Source: Telmatactis stephensoni (lineage: Eukaryota > Cnidaria > Anthozoa > Actiniaria > Isophelliidae). Taken from it: 64,000 nucleotides of DNA. The DNA lies in assembly GCA_029948255.1 (NCBI GenBank), contig JALIZF010001447.1, positions 124,001 through 188,000 on the forward strand. Reading direction: 5' to 3'. The position numbers were made by a program, and so were the translations under genes. Below are positions 58,101 through 64,000 of this stretch, piece after piece (position 1 is the first letter of the stretch; each line of letters starts with the position of its first letter). The notes below the pieces were generated by a model. That model was not told the origin of the DNA, did not search any database, and was given only the letters and a program-made list of their open reading frames with translations.

Positions 58101-59761
58101 TGAGTCGGCTTGTACAAGTTCCACATGGTCGTTTGAATGGTCACTTTCAGTGGTAAGATCAACGTTGTCTAATTGAACAGTATCGTTTTGAACCACATTG
58201 GACGATTTCCCATAGTCTTCAACCATGTCCTTTCCGTTCTCAAGAGTAGTGTCGTCTTTCATGGCCTCGACATTTTTCTCTTTCTTCTTCAGGGCTTTAA
58301 AAATTATGTATATGATGATTTTCTTGCATGGTGGTCTCTCAACTTTCACATTGTCATTTGAAAGGTCATTGTCAGAGCTAAGATCTACGTTATCCATTTG
58401 AATGTTGTCTTCAATGGACATTTCGCGCTCTTTTACGTGGTCTGTTTGAGCAGTCATCTCTCGTAAATGTCTCCTTTCCTTGACGTCTAAATTGTGGACA
58501 TCCTGTTTCCCTGAAACAGTTTCGACTTGGTTGATATCATTATATCAAACATTAGTTTACTTACATTTTGCCGTGCGAGTGGACTCTAATCCATGCACAG
58601 ATGACGTCAAAATGTGGTGAGAACAAAAACGTTGTCTTCACATTTTGACATTTTCTGTGCATCGATCAGAGTACAGACCTGCGGAAAAATGGAATCTTTT
58701 TGTTTTCTATAGTACTCATCGAAACACTCAAACCAATCAGAGCACGCGCGTAAAATTTAATGACGTCATCTATGCATATGTGCTGTAATCACATACCGTT
58801 CTTGTCTCTTGCCATGATACCCTAGGTGCCAGGAGATACGAATTTTCAAAAATCGAAATTTGTTTGTATCTCTTGCATAACTGTAAGTGTTTTCATATAA
58901 AATTTAGTTTTTTTGAGAATTCGTATCTCCTTGATTTTGCAACTTATATCCTTCAAACTTTACAGTTTTACTGATTTTGATGTGCTCTTTCCAGCTATGG
59001 TAACTGTTTTTAAGTTTGGGAACTTTTGGAATTACATGAAAAAGCCGTTAATTGTATGAAATGACTAGCAATTCACAGAAACGTTATTTACACATATAAG
59101 ATTTCAGAATACGTCTTGGTAACAGTCATATTTACATTAAGCATGAAAAATCGGTTTAGAATAGTTATGTTACCAGCCTCTACCCCAAAATGCCTCCAGA
59201 TATCTGATTTTTTGAAAATGCGCCTTGTCTATCGCGATCTCAACTTGTCACCCAACAAAAGGTTGAGATCGCGAGGTGAAAAACGCGCAACATTGATCAA
59301 AAACTGCAACGCAACAATGTTGCGCGTCAAGTTGAGTGTTTTTGTGTCACGTATTTCGCCGCTCACGTTGCTCACGGAAAATTGTTCAGTTCAAAAAGTT
59401 TCAATTGAATCAAACCATGCAATCTGAGCCGATACGATCTAAATTAATCCAAGTGTGAACATAGCCTCAGTGTAAGGCTGTGTTCACACTTAAGGCCGGT
59501 ACATTAGTTAATGATTTAGATCAGTTCAGATCAATCGCATCAAAATTAACCAGTCAAGATCCCCCGCCGGTATGGGCAATAAAAAGTTACACAATGCAAA
59601 CACTGCTCTAAACTGGAAACAAGACCTATTCATAATCAGAGCATTCGACAAATTAATCACAAGTGAATACCTTTTTCCTTGAGCAGTCTCTCTCTCCGGT
59701 CATTTCTTTGCTGGCGAATTCTACATTTCTTTACTTCTTTCTCTGCTTTTTCTAAACTTTT
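46691..59761 (-). CDS. Giant repeat protein with C-terminal CRAL-TRIO (Sec14) domain, 5' end not found
   Basis: Nine exons join in frame: 59761-59671, 58510-50087, 49894-49827, 49754-49581, 49104-48952, 48606-48514, 48100-47979, 47914-47809 and 46972-46691 (TGA). All junctions are GT/AG and phases fit (1, 1, 0, 0, 0, 0, 2, 0). At least 3170 residues result. Order: a basic coiled segment (KKCRIRQQRNDRRERLLKEK), ~24 acidic 75-residue repeats, a unique spacer, four 114-residue repeats, another unique region, then a CRAL-TRIO-N helix bundle (FALKFLRARDYDVDEAVQLY) and the lipid-binding domain (AELLSGRFTIF; DAPAIAVFTAQ; GLTLLYDFS; TFIISPPFWV; VIPRGLGGEL). The phrasing resembles the Sec14 domain of PTPN9/MEG2 best, but in PTPN9 the phosphatase follows; here the protein stops. 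It probably binds a phosphoinositide or lipid in the cytosol. The function of the repeat tail is unknown. Confidence 0.85.
47261..47469. mobile_element. Foldback element in the last CRAL-TRIO intron
   Basis: GGTCCCCTATACCCCTTTGC is matched in inverse by AAAAGGTATAGGGGACC. The interior has repeated TCACG(C/T)G-type motifs. Confidence 0.6.
50087..58510 (-). CDS. 8.4-kb symmetrical (phase 1-1) exon of the CRAL-TRIO gene
   Basis: A single uninterrupted exon of 8424 nt. The acceptor CTGTTTCAG/GGAAACAGG completes a Gly codon with the 59671 exon, and the donor AAGAG/GTAAGC leaves a G completing Asp with the next exon. Because both ends are phase 1, skipping would keep the frame and give a short CRAL-TRIO protein. 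An alternative is that translation starts inside this exon at the ATG at 58457. Composition is very rich in Asp, Glu, Asn, Val, Ser and Thr, with no membrane segment or Cys-rich domain. Confidence 0.9.
50915..52200 (-). repeat. Type B array: four tandem 114-residue (342-bp) coding repeats
   Basis: Unit: LDKFLTEAETNVDALDDHIT, LEKTKDGVFKPVFTNEFTSA, RFVGVNEQGRFHQRAKTGHL, QERAALQDIVDEHGETSSVS, CEDTVQMDDENVDDHSKNHL, then NFGRQSNEGFTIDP. Period is exactly 342 bp. The first and fourth copies are the most diverged. The core aligns with type A if A has lost the ~39-residue GVFKPVF...ALQD segment. Confidence 0.92.
52870..58290 (-). repeat. Type A array: ~24 tandem 75-residue (225/228-bp) coding repeats
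   Basis: Each unit reads VIVDLLDDVLTQVEQNVETM, KDNTTLENGKDMVEDHGKSS, NVVQNDAVQLDNVDVTTEND, HSNDHVQLEQADSKE. Copies differ at a few positions only (N/S, H/R, QLEQ/ELVQ/ELEQ, I/V, KE/KKE); the extra Lys makes the 228-bp variant. The first copy (nearest the N-terminus) and the last are the most diverged, as expected for an array homogenised in the middle. Copies 2-4 and 5-7 show the same succession of variants, i.e. a higher-order 3-unit repeat. Confidence 0.95.
58590..58665. repeat. Short foldback in CRAL-TRIO gene intron 1
   Basis: ATGCACAGATGACGTCAAAA and the later CATTTTGACATTTTCTGTGC are inverted. One arm also matches 21605-21640. Confidence 0.55.
58829..59231 (-). mobile_element. TAGACTAGGCG foldback family, inverted copy
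   Basis: Reads as the reverse complement of the copies at 28525 and 31045 (CGCCTTGTCTA end at 59231; ATCTGATTTTTTGAAAATGC; GTGCTCTTTCCAGCTATGG). The left side shows the palindromic centre (GGAGATACGAATTTTCAAAA / TTGAGAATTCGTATCTCC). Lies in intron 1 of the CRAL-TRIO gene. Confidence 0.8.
59230..59325. repeat. Two adjacent short hairpins
   Basis: CGCGATCTCAAC...GTTGAGATCGCG and GCGCAACATTG...CAATGTTGCGC; each has 11-12-bp arms. Confidence 0.6.
59671..59761 (-). CDS. Upstream basic/coiled-coil exon of the CRAL-TRIO gene
   Basis: 91 nt, acceptor TTTTTTACTTAAAACAG, donor AAAAAG/GTATTC. Encodes KSLEKAEKEVKKCRIRQQRN then DRRERLLKEK, a highly charged helix. It is joined to the giant exon by phase (G/GG gives Gly). 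Its acceptor implies at least one more exon further right, which I could not identify. Confidence 0.65.
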
Positions 59762-60059
59762 CTGTTTTAAGTAAAAAATTGATATGCTGATTAATTGAGT
59801 TAGTATATATAGGTTATCAGTGCATGGTCGACTAACCAGCTAATACAGCTGTGATTTTTACGAGTCACGCTAAAATGCAAGTGACAAGTAAAAAGCTGTA
59901 TTGCCTGATTAAGGTGAGTCAATAGTTCCAAATGGCCGAATCGGTCATATCGGTTTTTGGCTCATAACTTTGACTCCCTTTGAGCAATGACCGTCAAACG
60001 GCACCAAAATCTAAAACAGTCATTCAGCTATAATATGATATACATTGATCGCGTTTTAT

Positions 60060-60535
60060 GTCAGTAATTTGTGATATATACGGCATTAAATAGACTTCGG
60101 CGCATAAAATTCTATAAGATTTCGACGCATAAAACATAAGAATTTGGCACATAAGACTCCAAAAAGGCATCCCACATGAAAAACAAAACAAGAACAGTTC
60201 GACCCATAAACCTTTAAAAGTATGAAACGCATAAAGCACTTCCAGAAATTGCTGCATAAAAATCTAAAATTCCTCGAACCATCGAGCGCAAAAAATACTT
60301 CGTGGCGTTAAATTTTAAAAGACTTCAACGCCTAAAGCACTTAAAAACTTTATCGTATAGAAATCTAGAATTCTTTAAAGCATAAAACACTAAAAGACTT
60401 CGGCGCGTAAAACTCTAAAAAAAATTCAACGCCTAAAACTCTAAAAGACTTCTACGAGTAAAACAGCACAAAATCCTCGACGCATAAAACTCTTAAAGAC
60501 TTTGGCGCCTAAAATTCTAAGCGATCAAGACGCTT
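60060..60535. repeat. Degenerate array of GCATAAAACTCTAAAAGACTTC units
   Basis: Roughly 15-18 loosely spaced units built from (C/G)GCRTAAAA, then CTCTAAAA, then GACTTCGRC, with irregular 25-35-bp spacing. It may be an old satellite. Confidence 0.6.
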
Positions 60536-60672
60536 AAGGACGTTCGCGGGCATTGTTCACGCGCACTTTTACTGCGCACGCTAGCGCGCGCTACCTCAAC
60601 TAAATCCAAGATGGCGGCCGAAAAGAATTTTTTTCGGTAATGACTTTTTCGATTTTTTTAAAATGGAAATTA
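60535..60672. repeat. Right copy of a widely spaced inverted repeat
   Basis: Reverse-complement partner of 46380-46545, about 14 kb away, with high similarity over ~130 bp (TTAAGGACGTTCGCGGGCAT... to ...GTAATGACTTTTTCGATTTT). Confidence 0.75.
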
Positions 60673-62310
60673 TTTGAAACTAGACGCCTAATAGGCGTTC
60701 ACTCGGGCTACACCTGTGTATAGTACTTGGGGAGAAATGGAGAACAGAGGTTGATGGAAACCAGTTTGACTTGTCAGTGTCTTTTGATTGCAAAAATGCA
60801 TGACAAGTACTCCCAGAGTAGAACACAAATTTATTAATATACTGCTGGTCTTTTTATCATGCCAGACATATACAGTATACAGTCTGCTTTATTTTGTGTA
60901 CTTTTTTACCTTGATTTATGGAAACAAAACTTACAAACTGTGGCAGACTGTTTCGATATCCAAGTTAAAATGATTTTGATATTGCCGTTGTCACATTGGT
61001 AGATTCTAAAAGTACCACAGTTACCTTTCTATAAAATCATTTCAGTTTCTTAACACAACTTTTCGATACACATATTACCATGTTTTTAATATGGAGCAGA
61101 TCAATGATTATAGCAGTAAAATTGCTGATGCTTTATTTGAAGAAGTGTAATGTCATACAATATATGCTCATTACTGATACCATATATAGCTCCTCCATGC
61201 ACATCAATCTGATACTACTACATACAGTAATATCTTCAATTCAATCCACTTTATCTTGTTTCTGTGAACATGGTTGCAAAAAGCTTGTACAAATTTGTGG
61301 TTGAGTATCACTTTTCATTGATTGAAAATATCATTTTGTACATGTATGTATTCTAAAATTATTCTTCAACTGTTGCTAATATAAGGTCTCATAAACATTA
61401 CTATCATTTCCATGATTATCCATCACTATATTTTTATCTGCTAAACATTGAGCATGATTGACAATAAAGTGCATTCAATATAAAAATGACATTGTACAAA
61501 ATACAGATATTTACACTAAATATTTATAAGTTAATAATAAAAAAATCATTTGTTTTCCATTGTTTATTTGGTGTAATTTTGCACCATTTACTAATTCCTG
61601 TTTCCTGGCTTAATTATTGAATACACCTAGTCACCTTATTACGCAAAGGCAAGAATCTCCGGTCCTAGTCATTCTAGTTTTAACTAGAAAGAAACAAACA
61701 TTGTAGATATTGTTAGTTATTAATTAGTTCGTTTTTAACACGGCTCTCAGGAAGAGCATGACTGTAGACACCGTGTAAGCAAATATTAGGTGCAAGCAGT
61801 AGTGAAATATTATTTTAAACAAACTACTGATCTATTAAAGACAATATCTCCGTGTCTTACATGTCTGTCCTCAAGTGAAGTTCGCTGCCACAAATCGATC
61901 TGTATCGTGTTCTTGGACGATCAATACATTATAAGTTGATTACAACAGATAGTAAGAAGGTCATCACTAAATTCGAGAATTCGATATTAACGATTAAAGC
62001 AAAGTATCTTGAGATTAAAAGCCAATAGTTCGAAAAAAATTCCGATTGATAGCGTCCGCCTATGGCGCGTTTTCCCTGACAAAATTCATGTTCATAAATC
62101 GAGCATACGTTTGTCTATTCGACCGTCTGATCAACTTAATCGAGCTGCTGGTCAGTTACAAAACGAGCATCGCTTGTCCAAATCGAGCGACAGAGAAGTT
62201 GCCTCTTATCTCCACTTTCATAGTGACCCTTATTCGAGCGGATGTCTGACAAATCGAGCAGAAGAATGCTTTGCTACCCATCATGCATTGCTATCCCGGC
62301 GGTAAGTACT
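60673..62310. other. AT-rich DNA, no gene recognised
   Basis: No domain-bearing ORF or convincing exon of the CRAL-TRIO gene was found here, although its 5' end should lie in this direction. Confidence 0.35.
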
Positions 62311-63159
62311 TCATTCCCCTGTATTCCCCTGTATTCCCCTGTATTCCCATGTATTCCCCTGTATTCCCGTGTATTCCCGTGTATTCCCATGTATTCCCCT
62401 GTATTCCCCTGTATTCCCCTGTATTCCCCTGTATTCCCCTGTATTCCCATGTATTCCCCTGTATTCCCCTGTATTCCCCTGTATTCCCCTGTATTCCCCT
62501 GTCTTCCCTTGTATTCCCCTGTATTCCCGTGTATTCCCCTGTATTCCCCTGTATTCCTGTGTATTCCCATGTATTCCCCTGTATTCCCCTGTATTCCCGT
62601 GTATTCCCATGTATTCCCATGTATTCCCCTGTATTCCCCTGTATTCCCGTGTATTCCCATGTATTCCCCTGTATTCCCCTGTATTCCCCTGTATTCCCCT
62701 GTATTCCCCTGTATTCCCCTGTATTCCCATGTATTCCCCTGTATTCCCCTGTATTCCCCTGTATTCCCCTGTCTTCCCCTGTATTCCCCTGTATTCCCGT
62801 GTATTCCCCTGTATTCCCGTGTATTCCCATGTATTCCCATGTATTCCCGTGTATTCCCCTGTATTCCCCTGTATTCCTGTGTATTCCCATGTATTCCCGT
62901 GTATTCCCGTGTATTCCCCTGTATTCCCATGTATTCCCCTGTATTCCCATGTATTCCCCTGTATTCCCCTGTATTCCCATGTATTCCCCTGTATTCCCCT
63001 GTATTCCCCTGTATTCCCCTGTATTCCCGTGTATTCCCGTGTATTCCCGTGTATTCCCCTGTATTCCCATGTATTCCCCTGTATTCCCATGTATTCCCAT
63101 GTATTCCCCTGTATTCCTATCTATTTCCATGTGTTCCCATGTATTCCCTGTATTCCCAT
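62311..63159 (+). repeat. 10-bp minisatellite GTATTCCC(C/A/G)T, ~85 units
   Basis: Nearly perfect decamers; variation is almost confined to position 9 (C, A or G). Units decay at the right end. Since 10 is not a multiple of 3 and no register creates a stop, all frames on both strands stay open, which produces the long spurious ORFs (CIPLYSPVFP or GNTGEYRGIQ repeats). Confidence 0.97.
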
Positions 63160-63300
63160 AAATAAAATAGATAAATAAATTTGGGGTAGCTCATCACCCT
63201 TCCTCGCAGCCAAGTGCTGAATTACGAAAGGCGCAGCTCAACGTGATCGAGTCGAAGGTTTACAAGGGCGCTTTCATTACGAGACAATTGAACAATCAAA

Positions 63301-63555
63301 CATTTACATACAAATTTACATACACATACACGTAGCAGCCACCATACGACCCATATCTGATCAAGGAGCACAGCTTAGATCGAAACTAGTACGTTCGTTT
63401 TTACTGAGACAGGAAAAACCGGAGAACCCGGAGAAAAAACCCTCGAAGCAAGGGAGAGAACGAACAAGAAACTCAAGCCACATGTGATGCTGCATCCGGG
63501 GATTGAACGACGGACCACAGCGGTGACAGACCGGCGCTCTCACCGCTCGGCCACC
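63301..63555 (-). mobile_element. tRNA-derived SINE
   Basis: On the minus strand it starts GGTGGCCGAGCGGTGAGAGC (box A: TGGCCGAGCGGTGAGAG) and continues to GTTCAATCCCCGG (box B, 63496-63508). A tRNA-Leu/Ser-like head of about 60 nt is followed by a tRNA-unrelated body with CTCCGGGTTCTCCGG and a TATGTGTATGTAAAT tail. It sits inside the minisatellite. Its exact tail end is uncertain. Confidence 0.75.
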
Positions 63556-64000
63556 ATGTATTCCCGTGTATTCCCATGTATTCCCGTGTATTCCCATGTA
63601 TTTCCCTGTATTCCCATGTATAAATACAGGGGAATACACGGGAATACATAGGAATACAGGGGAATACATGGGAATACATGGAAAAACAGGGGGATATATG
63701 GGAATACATGGGAATACATGAAAATACATGGGAATACACTGGATTACACGGGAATACAGGGGAATACAAGGGAATACATGGGAATACATGGGAATACAGG
63801 GGAATACATGGGAATACATGGGAATACAGGGGAATACAGGGGAATACATGGGAATACAGGGGAATACATGGGAATACAGGGGAATACACGGGAATACAGG
63901 GGAATACACGGGAATACAGGGGAATACAGGGGAATACATGGGAATACAGGGGAATACAGGGGAATACAGGGGAATACAGGGGAATACACGGGAATACAGG
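63556..64000 (-). repeat. Minisatellite continued, switching orientation at ~63620
   Basis: Six to seven plus-orientation decamers (63556-63619), then an abrupt change at TGTATAAATACAGG to the reverse complement (ATACAGGGGA units) running to the window edge. Confidence 0.95.

Noticed and set aside
53011..58176. Series of ~67-residue plus-strand ORFs every 225 bp (MDDFPWSSTMSFP...)
   Set aside because: They are antisense shadows of the 75-residue coding repeats; each ends at the same stop in every unit and none has splice or domain support.
62242..63165. Long ORFs of 200-300 codons on both strands over the decamer array
   Set aside because: A stop-free 10-bp repeat opens all frames; no independent sign of coding.
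1..64000. CRISPR-like or phage/bacterial defence system
   Set aside because: The regular repeats are coding units, minisatellites or TE arms; no spacer structure, and the genes are spliced eukaryotic genes.

Overview
The window looks like nuclear DNA of an anthozoan cnidarian, most likely a stony coral. The sequence is AT-rich and contains spliced genes with GT-AG introns of several kb. It is packed with small foldback/MITE-like elements, RLE-type and CR1/L2-like LINE fragments, a tyrosine-recombinase (YR) retroelement relic and a tRNA-headed SINE. A HEPN plus TPR gene fits the expanded innate-immunity-like repertoires of corals and anemones. There is no bacterial gene organisation, operon or CRISPR array. 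The species call is inference; no search was run.

Layout. (1) 1-11096, minus strand: 5' part of a gene encoding a DZIP3-type HEPN domain, a small linker (possibly TRADD-N-like) and at least eleven 40-residue TPR units; its 7.5-kb first intron is filled with repeats. (2) 13456-16723: a shrunken YR retroelement whose two pairs of identical repeats have the split-direct-repeat layout of PAT/Ngaro elements. (3) 18805-21190, plus strand: two isolated extracellular-type exons, half of a C-type lectin fold and a laminin-G-like segment. (4) 22656-27693, minus strand: a complete six-exon cytosolic 5'-nucleotidase I gene (NT5C1 type, 356 aa). (5) 28.5-33.9 kb: nested foldback elements and the 3' end of a CR1/L2-like LINE. 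(6) 34.2-40.4 kb: a frameshifted RLE-type LINE, a second 5'-truncated one carrying a long intact C-terminal ORF placed in the tail of the first, and another LINE 3' end. (7) 42-45 kb: microsatellites and a foldback element with odd internal tracts. (8) 46691-59761, minus strand: the most unusual locus, a gene in which one 8.4-kb exon encodes about 24 copies of a 75-residue acidic repeat and four copies of a 114-residue repeat, spliced to seven exons ending in a PTPN9-like CRAL-TRIO (Sec14) domain with no phosphatase domain. (9) 60.7-64 kb: non-coding DNA and a 10-bp minisatellite that switches orientation and is interrupted by a SINE.

Exon boundaries were derived by hand from splice consensus, reading-phase continuity and known family sequence. 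Phases agree at every junction reported for the three multi-exon genes. The genes do not form an operon or an obvious pathway. The HEPN-TPR and lectin/LamG loci suggest recognition or defence roles, NT5C1 is purine-nucleotide metabolism, and the CRAL-TRIO protein is presumably a lipid/phosphoinositide-binding protein with a giant acidic tail of unknown function.
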